64,000 bases of DNA from positions 14,286,369 through 14,350,368 of the forward strand of contig NC_057793.1 of assembly GCF_014905175.1 (NCBI RefSeq). The letters run 5' to 3'. This DNA is from Aphidius gifuensis. Taxonomy: Eukaryota > Arthropoda > Insecta > Hymenoptera > Braconidae. Positions 24,501 to 36,559 of this stretch are shown here, piece after piece (positions within the stretch are counted from its first letter, which is position 1; each line of letters starts with the position of its first letter). Made by a program: the position numbers and the translations under genes. The notes beneath the pieces were generated by a model that worked only from the letters and a program-made list of their open reading frames with translations, had not been told where the DNA came from and did not search any database.

Positions 24501-25545
24501 AACGGAAAGTTATTTGTATTACTTTAGTGACAAGATAATTTTTTTTTTTTTAATTTATTACATGAACAAATGAACTAAAACTACCACGTATCAATTTGTA
24601 TTACTTTAGTGTACTATTATTATACTCCTTTTCTAATACTGCAATGTACCTTAGTAATTCATATAGGTTATATAATTTATATAGGAGCACAGCATCAAAC
24701 TCGATCAAGCTATATTACATACATTGAGTATAAAATGTTGACAATAAAGTTACTAAATTATCTAGTGATTTCTGGATAAAATCCAGTAAGATTAAATGAT
24801 GCAGATCGTGATGCCAGAAGTTGCATAAAACTTTTGCATCAATATAGAAATTGATTACTATTTTATAGATATTACTAAAGATTGAGTAATTTATGAGGTG
24901 CTTAGGTGCTTAATACAGGATATATGATAATTTTTATCTGCGTTTAAAAATTTATTATATTGGAATAAAGATTTCATTGAAAAATATATATGTTTCTTGT
25001 AATAAAATTGATTATTTATAGTTAAAGGTGACTTTTAAGAAGTTTTTTTGATTTTTTTTTTACTTTCGATCTATTATGTGATTTTTCTGAAAAAAAAAAA
25101 AAAAGATGAAAATTTCATAATAGTAAATTTCGTTTTCTTTTTTCTTTTACATCTAAAAAAATTATAAAAATAAATTTAGGAAAAAAAATTTTTTATTTCG
25201 AAAATCAAAATTTCAAAAATCGAAAAAAAAATACTTCCCATTGAGTGCCCACTCTATTAAAGGCTCAAATTACTTTTTTTGCGTCCCCGAATCTATGATC
25301 AAAAATTCAGCAAAAAAAAGGGCTTTTTGAGATATCCTGAAATTCGATGATGGCGCCCCCAAAAATTAAAAAAAAAAAAAAATTGTGAGCCATCTTGACT
25401 CGCGGAATATGTGTAAACATCCTCGGGGTGTTGCTGTAATTTAAAATAACGATAGTAATTGGAATTGATAACGCTTGTCATTTAATTTCTTTGGCGACTT
25501 GGTATTTTAAATTATTAAAATAAATTGCATCAATTTCATTTGTTG
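24501..25545. other. AT-rich stretch, no gene
   Basis: A/T homopolymers dominate. The 60-codon minus frame at 25299-25481 has a phenylalanine run from poly-A and no domain. Confidence 0.4.
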
Positions 25546-25549
25546 AAAT

Positions 25550-26225
25550 ACCAGAGAAAAGCAGTAGCTAAGAGAAAGAAGAAGCTAAGGAATTAATGCA
25601 GCCAAAAAAAATAAATGGTAAGCAATATCAATACTTTAGCTTCATTTTTTCGTTAGCTACTGCTTTTTCTTCTGATATATATTTTGTATAGAATACAATT
25701 ATTAATTATGAATCAATAAATTTATACTTGTTTAATTTTTCAAAATAAATTACATGTATATTATTTGTTAGATGAATGAATAAAAACCAAGGAACAGCAG
25801 TAGCTAAGAAAAAGATAAAGCTAAGAAATTGATGCAGCCAAAAAAATTAAATGGTAAGCAACATCAATTTTTTAGCTTCGTCTTTTCGTTAGCTACTGAT
25901 TTTCTTTGGTTTTTATTAATTTATTTAACAAATAAAATACATGTAATTTATTTAAAAAAATTAATAATAACCAAATATCAGCAGTGGCCACGGAAAAAAT
26001 AGAGCTAAGAAATTAATGCAGCCAAAGAAACTAAAAAATAAGCTGCATCAATTCGTTAACTCCATTTTTTCTTAGCTGCTGCTTTTCCTTGGTATTTTAA
26101 TTTATTCATTTGACAAATAATATTAATATGATTTATTTTGATAAATTAAAATACCAAGAAAAAGCAGTAGCTAAGGAATTAATGCAGTCGAAAAAATTAA
26201 ATTGTAAGCAATACTAATTTTTTTT
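25550..26225. repeat. tandem hairpins, AGCAGTAGCTAAG word
   Basis: About four units each contain AGCAGTAGCTAAG and, about 60-80 bp later, the complement TTAGCTACTGCTTTT. A complementary ATTAATGCAGCC / GCATCAATT inner pair makes each unit a hairpin of about 110 bp. Units are separated by AT-rich spacers with CATGTAATTTATT words. One further unit is at 37.29-37.41 kb and a half unit at 37.90 kb. Confidence 0.65.
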
Positions 26226-26229
26226 CATA

Positions 26230-27310
26230 TATAAAGTAAATATAATTTATATTTGAATTATATTTTTCAAAAATATAAAGTAAATTTAACTAGAAAGATA
26301 TAAATTGAATTTATTTTGTATTTAAATACATTTTTTCATAAAATCTTCTTCGAGTTAATTACATTTAAATCTTTAATCTTCAAATTTTATAGTTAAAATT
26401 GCAAAAAATAAATATATATCATTTTTTATTTGAAATATAATGGCAAATATTTGGTTATTTGCAATAAAATGTTTACTAATGATTATAATTACTAATAATA
26501 AAAATTATTTGTTATATATGTGCGGCTAAAACGCTTAACTGACTAATGTTTAGTTAAAAAAAAATTTTTTATTGACTATACTATAGTACTTACAGGAATT
26601 TACAACAAAAAAAGTAAATCGAAAATAAATTTTAGTTATATCTTTTTACAAATTTAAATGACGTAAATTTTCAATTTACTTTATAATTGTAAAAAATATA
26701 ATTCAAATATAAATTATATTTATACTTTTATTTAGAAAAAATATAAATTAAATTTATTTTGTATCTTGATTATACCTATATCTCTAATTTTCAAACTTCA
26801 TAGTTGGAATTCTAAAAATAAAATATATAATATTTAATTGAAATATATTGACAAATACTTAGTTATGTGCAGCTGAAAAGAAATATTTTCAGATGAATTA
26901 TAAAAATAAATGTCAAAATGCATGTCTCATAAAAAAAATCTCACGACTTGATATGATTAGAATAACTACAAATTATTCTATGTTGAATTAAATTGATTAA
27001 TGTTTATGAAAAAAACAAAAAAAATTTTCATTGTTTATTTACAAAAAAAAAAAAAAAAGATGTGTGTTATTGTACGCACAGGGAAGTGAAACTTCTTTAG
27101 TAATTCTAATAAATAGTAATTAAAAGATCTCTCGTTGCATTAATATATTTTTGACTAGTTGTCTTTTTCGCTCTCCTTCCGAGTGAACTATTATGTTCAT
27201 TCAGTCATTAACAATTATGATAGAAATTTTCAAATTTATAGATTAGTTATAATATTAAGGTTCTATGTAAATGAAATTCCAATTCAAAAACTTAACACAG
27301 AATATTATAA
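26230..27310. repeat. AT-rich direct duplication
   Basis: Blocks at about 26230-26530 and 26640-26880 share the order ATAATTTATATTTGAATTATA-like, AATCTTCAAATTTTATAGTT and TGGCAAATATTTGGTTAT, with moderate divergence. No coding content. 27060-27310 shows nothing recognisable except GGAAGTGAAACTTCTTTAG, which recurs near 33.32 and 61.68 kb. Confidence 0.4.
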
Positions 27311-27316
27311 TCTATA

Positions 27317-27952
27317 CACTGGGAAAATTTTTGGTTGAAAATAAATAAAATTGTTCTTAATTTTAGCGGAAAACTGCTTGGCAATAAGTGGTTTAAAATA
27401 AAAAAAAAATTATTCATGTTAAACAGAAAATGATTTGTTTAGAGAAAAAAAAATTCTTGTTCAAAATAATAATTTCTTTATAACATTCAGACAGAGTCTT
27501 GTTAAAAACAATGAACGGTTTGTGTCAAGCAAAAAAAAAACTGCTAAACGTGAACCCCACTACTCGTTGACACAAGCACTATTATGATTATTATATTCCA
27601 TAAGGTTCTCGTTACGAACGACAGAGGGATTTTTTTAAGCAAAAACCTGCTAAACGTAAACAAGTACTCCTTGCCACGAACACTAATACGATTATTATAA
27701 TAGAGTTGCGTCTCACTTTTAACGACAGAGAGATTTTTTTAAAGGTAAACACTGTTAAAATTATGTCATATTGTATTTGATTATTTAACAAGACTCTGTC
27801 TGAATGTTATAAACAAATTATTATTTTAAACAAGAATTTTTTTTTCTCTAAGCAAATCATTTTCTGTTTAACATAAATAATTTTTTTTTTATTTTAAACC
27901 ACTTATTGCCAAGCAGTTTTCTGCTAAAATTCAGCAGAAATTTTTCACAGTG
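27317..27952. mobile_element. foldback element family E, short copy
   Basis: The ends CACTGGGAAAATTTTT and AAATTTTTCACAGTG follow TA on the left. Arms of about 170 bp (27317-27490; 27785-27952) are reverse complements, including GCTTGGCAATAAGTGG and GAAAATGATTTG. The centre has two diverged direct repeats of about 120 bp containing GACACAAGCACTA and AACGACAGAGGGATTTTTTT. The same central words occur in the long copy at 43662-47008. No tRNA-like module is visible. Confidence 0.75.
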
Positions 27953-27979
27953 TGAAACTGTTAATAATTTAAACAATGT

Positions 27980-28992
27980 TCTCAGCAACTACCGAACCGA
28001 TCATTGTGATTTTTTCTTTAAATCAAAGAGCTTATCACGGAGATCGTGATAGGCGTTTATTTGATTTCATATCTTAATAAACAACCGAGTTATTATTTAT
28101 TATAAATAATAGCCGGTTACGCGGCAGAGGCAACAGGCGGCGCTTTGGTAGTGGGTGCTTTACACTCATACAATCACAGAGGTGGAAAAAGAGAGAGAAC
28201 GCGCTATAGTCCCAAATGATTTATCTATTTGCATTTAAACATAATCGAAAAATTGAAAAAAAATTAACAATAATATTAGCTTAGGAATTATCAGACCGAT
28301 AGATAAAAAGAAGTGTAGGTCAAAACAAGCTTAAAAATTTTGGTGAATATTCGGTTTAAATGAAATGTGTTATCAATAGAAAATGTGTAATGAAATGAAA
28401 ATGTTAACGTTCAAAATAATGAAATTCAGTCCGTCAGTACATAATAATTTCTTTGTCGGATAACCTTGGTTTAGATTTCCTATTCTGTTTTGAATGATAA
28501 TGAAAATGACAACGCGAAATTATTTAATAGATATCATCATACTTTATTAATTCATTCAAAAAATTGAAAAACAAAATTCTATTCAAATAATTAAGGTTGA
28601 AAGTAAACCCCATCGTCAAACAAAGTTTGGATCCAATAGTATGTAATCCGCATTGTAAAGAAAAACAAACTGATAATTAAAAAATAGTAGTAGTAAAAAT
28701 TTTTTTAATGACAAGCGTAAATATGTATTCTGCCCCTATTCTTATGTGTTGAAGTTGTCAACTTTGACATTCATTATCTAAAAAAAAAACTAGCAGGAAA
28801 ATTAAAAAAAAATACACTTTTATTTGCCACCAAAAAATCGAAAATTAAATAACGGGAAATTTATTTAACTTTCAACCTCAAGTTTGGAATAGGAATATTA
28901 TTTAGAGCTAGCAAGTCTTTAATTCTTTTAAACAAATGATAACATCTCTGAAATTGTAAAAATAATCTCAAGCAAAGCCAAATTAAAAATAA
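27980..28992 (+). mobile_element. Helitron-like element, first tandem copy
   Basis: The 5' end TCTCAGCAACTACCGAACC has the TC start and pattern of insect Helitrons. The body matches the second copy along its length. The 3' end (CTCAAGCAAAGCC) has lost the hairpin and the CTAG terminus because the second copy begins directly after. No Rep/helicase is encoded, so it is non-autonomous. Confidence 0.6.
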
Positions 28993-30551
28993 TCTCAGCA
29001 ACTACCCAACCGATCATCGCGATTTTTTTTTTAAATAAAAGAGCTTATCTCGCAGATCGTTATAGGCGTTTATTCAATTTCCTATCTTAATAAACAACCG
29101 AGTTATTAATTATAGCCCGTTACGCACCCAAGTCAACAAGCGGCGCTTCGGTAGTGGCTGCTATGCACTTATAGATACAATCACAGAGTTGAAAAAAGAG
29201 AGATAACGCCCTATAGTCCCAAATGATTTATCTATTTGCGTTTTAACATAATCAAAAAATTGAAAAAAAATTAACAATAATATTTTTAAACTAACTAGCT
29301 TAGAGATCATCAAGCCGATAGATTAATAGAAGTGTAGGTCAAAATAAAGATGCACCCTGGTAGAAATATTTCTCCAACTTTCTTCCAACTTTTTTCCAAC
29401 TTTTCTCAGCCATTTCTCCACCTCTTTACGAAAATGACCCATGGTTGGAGAAATGGTGGACAAATTTCTCCAACCTTTCTCCAACCAAAAATTTACTTCA
29501 ACTTTTTTCCAACATTTCTCTAACCTGAAATTTACTCCAACTTTTTTCCAACCAAAAATTTACTCCAATTTTTTTCCAACTTTTTTCGAACCATGGGTCA
29601 TTTTCGTAAAAAGGTAGAGAAAGTTGGAAAAAGTTGTAAAAATATTTCTACCAGGGCAAGCTTAAAAACTTTGGTAAATATTCGGTTCAAAGGAAATGTG
29701 TTATGTTAATATAAAATAAACTGTGTATTAAAATAAAAATATTTTTAACGTTAAGAATAATAAAATTCAGTCAGTGAGTACGTACTAATTTATTTAATGG
29801 ATAACCTTGATTTAGATTTTCCATTAATTCTGTCTTTAATGATAATAAAAATGGCAGTGCGAAATTATTTAATAATTATCATTATACCGTATTATTTCAT
29901 TCAAAAAAAGTTAATTTTATTCAAATAATTAAGGTTGAAAGTAAATTCCATTGTCTAACAAAGTTTGGGTCCGAGAGGGGTATTCTACATATGGTTATAG
30001 AAAATATTCTCAATGTCCCCCTGTCCAAAGTATAACCACTATACTAGCAGGTTCTTAGGAGTATATGTGTCTGTAATCTATCTGGATAGACACACACATA
30101 CTACTACAGAGAAACAAGGAACACCATTTAAAATTATATGTCCACTGAATCCCTAGGAGAAAAGGGATCTATAACTGCTTTAATAATCCGTATTGTTAAA
30201 TAGAACAATATGATAGTTGACTCAGCAATAATTGATAGAAATTCTTTCAACTACAAGCGTTAATATGTGTTCTGTACCTATTACTAGGTGTTGAAGTTTC
30301 CGGTTTTGATATCAATTATCTAAAAAAAAAAATGAGCACGAAAATTCTGGAAAATTCATCGGAATAGATGATTTTTCCGGCTTTCATTTGCAACCAAAAA
30401 ATCGAAAATTGAATAACGGGAAATATATTCAACTCTCAACCGTAAGTTGGGAATATTATTTCAAGCTAGCTAGCTCCAATTTTTTTCAAACAAATGATAA
30501 CATTCAAAAATTGTCAAAATAATCCCGAGCAAAGCCGGGTTAATCAGCTAG
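28993..30551 (+). mobile_element. Helitron-like element, second tandem copy
   Basis: The 5' start TCTCAGCAACTACCC follows an A. The 3' end has CCCGAGCAAAGCCGGG, a six-pair stem with one bulge and an AAA loop, then eight bases and CTAG followed by T. That is the canonical Helitron 3' structure with A/T-flanked insertion. Compared with copy 1 it carries two extra insertions: a MITE at 29355-29656 and a segment at about 29960-30190. No protein is encoded. Confidence 0.7.
29355..29656. mobile_element. 302-bp MITE, CCCTGGTAGAAATATTT ends
   Basis: Near-perfect terminal inverted repeats (CCCTGGTAGAAATATTT) are flanked by CA on both sides. Copy 1 of the Helitron lacks it at the corresponding site (near 28335), giving an empty-site comparison. 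The interior is an array of TTTCTCCAAC/TTTTTTCCAAC words and their complement near the right end. The termini belong to the same class as families B, C and D. Confidence 0.8.
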
Positions 30552-30627
30552 TTTTATATAAATATTTATTTATTGAACAACTAGTCAGCCGAACACTTCT
30601 ATTACTATTTCATGTATACTTTTTATT

Positions 30628-30795
30628 CTATGTATATATATTCATGAAATACTGAGTTTTTTCAGTTGCTCTTTTATCTTCAGGATTTTTGTCGGGATGA
30701 TATCTTTTAATATTTTCCCGATATATCAACTTTAGATGACTTAAGCTTCGAATATTATTGAATATTGAGTCAATTTCAGCTTCGTAATCTGACAT
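30628..30795 (-). CDS. J-domain mini-protein or exon (55 aa)
   Basis: A minus-strand frame runs from ATG at 30795 to TAG at 30628, 55 codons. Residues 20-41 (HLKLIYRENIKRYHPDKNPE) contain the HPD tripeptide and helix II pattern of Hsp40/DnaJ J-domains, and ATEKTQYFMNIY matches the usual ATEKF..I..AY of helix III. A normal J-domain is about 70 residues, so helix IV is missing. Eight bases upstream of the ATG is a polypyrimidine tract with CAG (30804-30806), a good splice acceptor. The nearest good donor on this strand (AAG then GTAAGT) is at 33263/33262. If both are used, the 352-bp array would lie inside the intron. It could equally be a truncated retained exon. J-domain identity is fairly secure; a functional gene is not shown. 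Confidence 0.5.
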   Translation of the reverse strand: MSDYEAEIDSIFNNIRSLSHLKLIYRENIKRYHPDKNPEDKRATEKTQYFMNIYT

Positions 30796-30803
30796 GTTAC
30801 AGC

Positions 30804-30817
30804 CTGAAAAATATAAA
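30804..30817 (-). promoter_or_regulatory. splice acceptor before J-domain ORF
   Basis: On minus the sequence is TTTATATTTTTCAG followed by GCTGTAAC and the J-domain ATG. It fits the insect 3' splice-site consensus. Whether it is used is unknown. Confidence 0.4.
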
Positions 30818-31209
30818 TAAAATTAATACAAATTATAATGGAAATAAATTTGATTTTAATTTAGTAGCTATCTCCTCAATATTTGAATAAAAAAAAAAAA
30901 AAACAAAACGAACTATTTGATGTTAGAAAAATTGAATGTCAAATATTGATCGATTTTTTCAACATCTTTTTTATGAGCGAATTAACGACAAACACATGAT
31001 AGTGCATCATCGCCGCCACCACCACCACCGTGTATTTGTTCTATTATGATTGCTGCTGTTTATATATGATCAATATTGTTGTTGTTATTTTGATTTCCAC
31101 TCGGTACATCATTTATTAAATTATTATTTACTCCTGTTGTTGTTGTTTCATGGAATGATTCAATATTTAATCATCTGTTTCATTTTTTTGTCCTTAACAA
31201 ATTCATTCA

Positions 31210-33090
31210 AGATCTTGAATTTATTTCGATCATGGCAAGCACGATCATAACAAGCACAAACACTTGAATAACCACTATCTTGTGTATTATTTGATTATTG
31301 GACAGATTTATTTCAAATACTCATTATTTGATTTAAAATATTATTAAAACTACCAGTACAAGTCTCATGAAAATTACCAGACATTGTATAGGATTTAGTC
31401 GTATTTTAAATTTTACTGATTTGGGATTACCAGTACATTTATCAGATGTTTTTGATAATATTTTAGTGTCATTAATTGTCTCTTGGAATCCTATACAATC
31501 TAAAATACGATCTTTACTATCTTTACGTTCATGTAGTACCAAATTTTATCCACATATTATTTATTGTTGTCTGGTATTGTGATTATGATGTTGCTGTCGT
31601 ATTATGTCAAGCACTTAAATGACCACTATCTTGTGTATTAATTGTTTATTTAACAGATTTATTTTAGATACTCATTATTTGTTTAAAAATATTATTATAA
31701 CCACCATTACAAGTCTCATCAAAATTATCAGACATTGGTATAGCCCCTCGTCGTACTTTAATTTTTACTGATTTACGATTACCAGTACATTTGTCACATT
31801 TTTCTGCTAATATTTCAATATCATTAATTGTTTCTTGAAATCCTATACAATCTAAAATACCATCTTTACTATCTTTACGTTCACGTGGTACCACATTTCA
31901 TCCACATATTATTTATTGTTGTTTGGTATTGTGATTATGATGTTGCTGTCGTATTATGTCAAGCACTTAAATGACCACTATCTTGTGTATTAATTGTTTT
32001 TTTTAACAGATTTATTTTAGATACTCATTATTTGTTTAAAAATATTATTATAACCACCATTACAAGTCTCATCAAAATTATCAGACATTGGTATAGCACC
32101 TCGTCGTATTTTAATTTTTACTGATTTACGATTACCAGTACATTTGTCACATTTTTCTGCTAATATTTCAATATCATTAATTGTTTCTTGAAATCCTATA
32201 CAATCTAAAATACCATCTTTACTGTCTTTACGTTCACGTGGTACCACATTTCATCCACATATTATTTATTGTTGTTTGGTATTGTGATTATGATGTTGCT
32301 GTCGTATTATGTCAAGCACTTAAATGACCACTATCTTGTGTATTAATTGTTTATTTAACAGATTTATTTTAGATACTCATTATTTGTTTAAAAATATTAT
32401 TATAACCACCATTACAAGTCTCATCAAAATTATCAGACATTGGTATAGCACCTCGTCGTATTTTAATTTTTACTGATTTACGATTACCAGTACATTTGTC
32501 ACATTTTTCTGCTAATATTTCAATATCATTAATTGTTTCTTGAAATCCTATACAATCTAAAATACCATCTTTACTGTCTTTACGTTCACGTGGTACCACA
32601 TTTCATCCACATATTATTTATTGTTGTTTGGTATTGTGATTATGATGTTGCTGTCGTATTATGTCAAGCACTTAAATGACCACTATCTTGTGTATTAATT
32701 GTTTATTTAACAGATTTATTTTAGATACTCATTATTTGTTTAAAAATATTATTATAACCACCATTACAAGTCTCATCAAAATTATCAGACATTGGTATAG
32801 CACCTCGTCGTATTTTAATTTTTACTGATTTACGATTACCAGTACATTTGTCACATTTTTCTGCTAATATTTCTATATCTTCGGCTGTCTCTTGCATCTA
32901 CATACTTTCTAAAATACCATCTTTACTATCTTTACGTTCACGTGGTACCACATTTCATCCACATATTATTTATTGTTGTTTGGTATTGTGATTATGATGT
33001 TGCTGTCGTATTATGTCAAGCACTTGAATAACTATTATCTTGTGTATTATTTGTTTATTTAACAGATTAATTTTAAATACTCTTTATTTG
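31210..33090 (-). repeat. 352-bp tandem array with conserved ORF
   Basis: About five units with period 352-353 bp. Three (minus 31664-31894, 32017-32247, 32369-32599) encode nearly identical 76-codon open frames that begin at GTG, with no ATG. The first unit (minus 31333-31542) is diverged, and the fifth (about 32722-32951) has a scrambled 40-bp stretch near 32874-32910. The frame contains GFQETINDIEI, CDKCTGNRKS and DETCNGGYNN. CxxCxGN and TCNGG are reminiscent of the cysteine-rich region of mitochondrial Hsp40 (Tid/DnaJA3 type), where CxxCxGxG repeats occur. That resemblance plus the J-domain next door is suggestive but weak. Near-identity of the middle units indicates recent amplification. 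Confidence 0.8.
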
Positions 33091-33256
33091 ATCAAAAATA
33101 ACATAATACTTTGACATAATAATTTATATTTGTATATAATAGATGTTTTCACATGTCTCTTGAATCTTTCATGGAACTAAAATTTTGAAACAAATTTTTT
33201 CGTATCGTTGTCAAGGGAATAAATAAATAAAACAAAATAAAAAATAATTTAAAATT

Positions 33257-33295
33257 ACTTACCTTCATACCGTTACTTTCGTTGCATCCATCTTT
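33257..33295 (-). other. possible 5' exon end with splice donor
   Basis: On minus, GGTATGAAG is followed by GTAAGT (33262-33257), a consensus donor. The ATG upstream of it (ATGGATGCAACG) meets a TGA just before the junction, so any exon here would be 5' untranslated for the J-domain frame. Confidence 0.25.
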
Positions 33296-34060
33296 TGTTT
33301 TTTTTTTTTACTGCCCATTCTAAAGAAGTTTCACTTCAAAAAATTGTAAATAAATTTCAGTTATACCTGTTAGAAGTTGTATACAATGTCATTTTTAGAT
33401 TTTTTAAAGTAAAAAATATGTGTTTTATCGTTTAATTGAGCAAAAAAAACAAAATGTTATGTTTAATTCATTATTTAAAAAAATTTACAAAAAGAAAACA
33501 AAAAGTAAATTTTAAAACAATTTTGATTATGTCTGTACAAATAGGTATATATTTCGAATTTACTTAAGATTTTTTCCAAATATAAAATAAATGTATTTCC
33601 ATTGAATATATATTTTTTTCACTTATAAATGACATCTCCTAATTCATTAACATTCAAAATTGCCTCATGGTAACAGTTACCGACCGCTGGATAACCTATT
33701 ATACTATAACATTGCGCTTATTGTAGTGATGGAGTCAGGCTAACATCCGTCAAAGGATATGACGCTCTTTTTTTGGTTTTTTCATTTCATTCCAACTGTC
33801 GCCCTGCCTAAAGATGTTTACACATAAAAAAAAAAAAAAAATACGGGTTTTTTGTAAGGCCGAAATCTACAACATATCAAAAAATCAGCCAAATCGCAAA
33901 GGGTCAGGCCGCAAACCCCGTGGCTAAGAACGCCACATATATATATTGAACCAGATGGGGTCAAGTTTAAAATTTTGTCAATTTTAATTCTATGCATTAA
34001 GAATATATTTGATTTTTTTTTGTAAAAAAAACTATGTTTCTTCTTTGTGATGATATATAT
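33296..34060. other. AT-rich stretch, no gene
   Basis: Poly-A/T runs and no open frame of note. CTAAAGAAGTTTCACTTC near 33321 is a dispersed word also seen near 27.09 kb (complement) and 61.68 kb. Confidence 0.4.
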
Positions 34061-34061
34061 A

Positions 34062-34369
34062 CAGAGTGTCCCATTTTAATTTATCAATGGATTTTTTTTC
34101 GAAAAGTATAGCTTAAATTGTAAAATGTTTCAAGTAAAAGTTGTAGGGTTTGGAGGGGGACGAAGAAAAAAAAAAAAAAAAAAGTCGAAAAATTCAAAAT
34201 GGCGGAGTTTCCGGTATAAATATAGTTTTTTAAAATGGATACTGCAAGCTATGTTCGAACTGGAAACTCCGCCATTTTGGATTTTTCGAATTTTTCAAGC
34301 TTCTACAACTTTTACTTATTACAATTACTTCGAAAAAAATCCATTGATAAATTAAAATGGGACACTCAG
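34062..34369. mobile_element. 308-bp foldback MITE, GTGTCCC ends
   Basis: CAGAGTGTCCCATTTTAATT and its complement at the right end are flanked by TA. Arms extend about 130 bp, including CAAAATGGCGGAGTTTCC paired with GGAAACTCCGCCATTTTG. The open frames here (plus 34125-34355 and 34235-34486) are read-through of the hairpin and are not genes. Confidence 0.8.
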
Positions 34370-34547
34370 TATATATATGTATATATGTATATATGCAATA
34401 TTTTCTTATGTTCTATATATTCATTTATTAATACATTTGATATATATACACGTTCTAAGCTCAATAAAAATTTGTCGACAGTGTGAAAAGACCTTTATAT
34501 GTCATTGGAAAGGTATACAGTGTGAACAAACAGTCTTTCAGCTCTCA

Positions 34548-34676
34548 GGGGTCCGTTCAGAAATTATTATTTATTCGAATCTTTAAGATGGTGAACATCA
34601 GTGCCTATTTAAATTGCTGGGCTAAATCGCCACCATCTCGAAGATTACAATAAATAGTAATTTCTAAACAGACCCC
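34548..34676. mobile_element. 129-bp MITE, GGGGTC ends
   Basis: Ends GGGGTCCGTTCAGAAATTA and TAATTTCTAAACAGACCCC are inverted repeats; the arms continue through TTCGAATCTTTAAGATGGTG. The GGGTC.GTT.AG terminus resembles PIF/Harbinger-type MITEs; a 3-bp target duplication is not evident. Confidence 0.65.
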
Positions 34677-34679
34677 AAA

Positions 34680-36550
34680 GCGGTTGAAAAAGCTGTGCGT
34701 GCTTCATGTACAACTAATCCAGGAAAGTGTCTTACTGCGATCTGCAATACTGCACCCATACTTCCTGTAAACAAAATTGGAGAGAAAGAAAATAAGAAAC
34801 GGTGTAAAAAAATCGTTCACTTGTTACCAAGATAATGGAGAAAATCTGAGATCTGTTATCTTATAATTTTTTTTTTGCTTTTTGTCATAATTTCATAATA
34901 TTTTGTTTTATAATGTTGCAAGATTGTTCTGGACTCGGAAGATCTTAAATATAATATTTTGTTTTATAAGGTTGCAAGATTGCTCTGGACTCTAAATACA
35001 TTTTAAGAAAAACGCAATCGTGTAAAATTGAAGTTATTGTTAAAAAAAAAAAGTATTCATCGAAAAATTTTGTTTTTTTTTTTTTTAAAAAAAAGCTCGA
35101 TATCGTTTTATAGGATCAATACAAAAAAAAAATTTTTATCTCCACAAGATCATACTTTAATAAATTCGTAAATAATTGGAGTGGGAAGGGGTTAGCTTTG
35201 TGTCATGTATATATATAGGCACGGTAATTATTCACGTTTCTCCTTTTTTTTTTTTTTCTCATACTTGACGCGTGCCTCTTGATGTTATCTATTATTGAAT
35301 TTCACCTTTCTCTAAATTTAAACGAGCAAGCTTGATAGATTAATAAAAAAAGGAAAAAACGTGGTGAGAAATAATACTATAATGAATAAAAAAAAACTTA
35401 ACTCCACCCTACTTATCTATAATGCTACAGAGTCCCTGGAGCTGAGAGAAACGTCGAACGAAACGTTAAAACCGAGGCAGCGAATTTGTGGTGGAGACAA
35501 GATTGTCAGAAGGGGAAGCATATACGATTCATACTTTTCGAGTTGAGCTGAAAGTGGAGGTCATACGGCGGGTAGCCCTGGTGGCGGGGTTGGGCTAAGG
35601 GTACCTGGGCATTGAAAGGTTATGACAGCCTAGGTATTGAGCGGATCCTTCGTTTAAAAAACGAGAGAAAAAAATAAAAAGCACACTGTACAGCGCGAGT
35701 GGGAGTGATGTAAAGAAAAGTTGAGTGTTGGATAGTTACCACGGTATGGGAAATAGAGAAAGACGCATAGATGCATCTTATACTGGGGGGGGGGGGGTAG
35801 ATGGCAGTTTGGGCGGTGGCTTGAAAAACAAAGGTGGATAAAACAAACTAAAAAATAGAAGTAGGTGAACTGAATGAAAGACCGCAGTATTACATTTAAC
35901 AAAAGCGAGATCTAGTCATCGACCCCAACGCACCTCTACCTCTAGCGCTTCAAGAAGGAAAAATCGGATGAAAATCAAAAAATCACGCTATGAATTTTAT
36001 TTTCTTTCAATTAAACTTTTTCTGCTGCGCTTCTTCTATTCCATTTTTTCGGGGTGCTTTTTTTTCGATTGTCCAAGTGTACAAGTTTGATAACCGTTCT
36101 ATTTTTAAACGTTTTCTGAAAGTATTTCTGTAATTAATTTTTTTAAATAATATTTTCTGTTTTTACTTCAAATATTCTTCCACTTAGATGGAATTCTTAT
36201 GCTATTGATGAATATCAATTTTTCGTTTTTTATAAAAATGCTCTTATTGAGTCAGTTTGTTACTCTTGGCTTTCTTTTATTGTAAGATTGTGTTGCAATT
36301 ACTAAATCGTTTGGTCAAAATAAAATCCATAATCGAAAACTGATCTATGTACGATTATCTCTTAATATAACTTAGGCATCTTATGGAAATAAATAAAACC
36401 AAGATATTTTCCACTATTTGATTCTAAGCTCTTCACTATACATTTCAGCATTAACACATATAGTTTCTAATAGCCCATTTCATAATCTTTGTAGAACTAC
36501 AATATCTGAGAGTTATCGGAATAGTTAGTATGGAAACAACGAATACACTT
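34680..36550. other. mostly AT-rich; one GC-richer patch
   Basis: 35390-35640 is notably less AT-rich and has a 61-codon plus frame (35361-35546) without a domain; it could be an untranslated exon or a regulatory segment. A 13-base G run lies at about 35785-35797. Two diverged copies of an AATATTTTGTTTTATAA...TTGCAAGATTG unit occur at 34898 and 34950. Confidence 0.35.
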
Positions 36551-36559
36551 AGAGAATTT

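Noticed and set aside
25550..26225. CRISPR array
   Set aside because: Units are about 200 bp hairpins with diverged repeats, in eukaryotic DNA; no short identical repeats with unique spacers.
31210..33090. Multi-copy gene cluster of a 76-aa protein
   Set aside because: The frames start only at GTG, have a stop just upstream, and the whole 352-bp unit is conserved equally inside and outside the frame, as in a satellite.
34125..34486. Plus-strand open frames of 76 and 83 codons
   Set aside because: They lie across the 308-bp foldback MITE and read its poly-A and palindromic arms.
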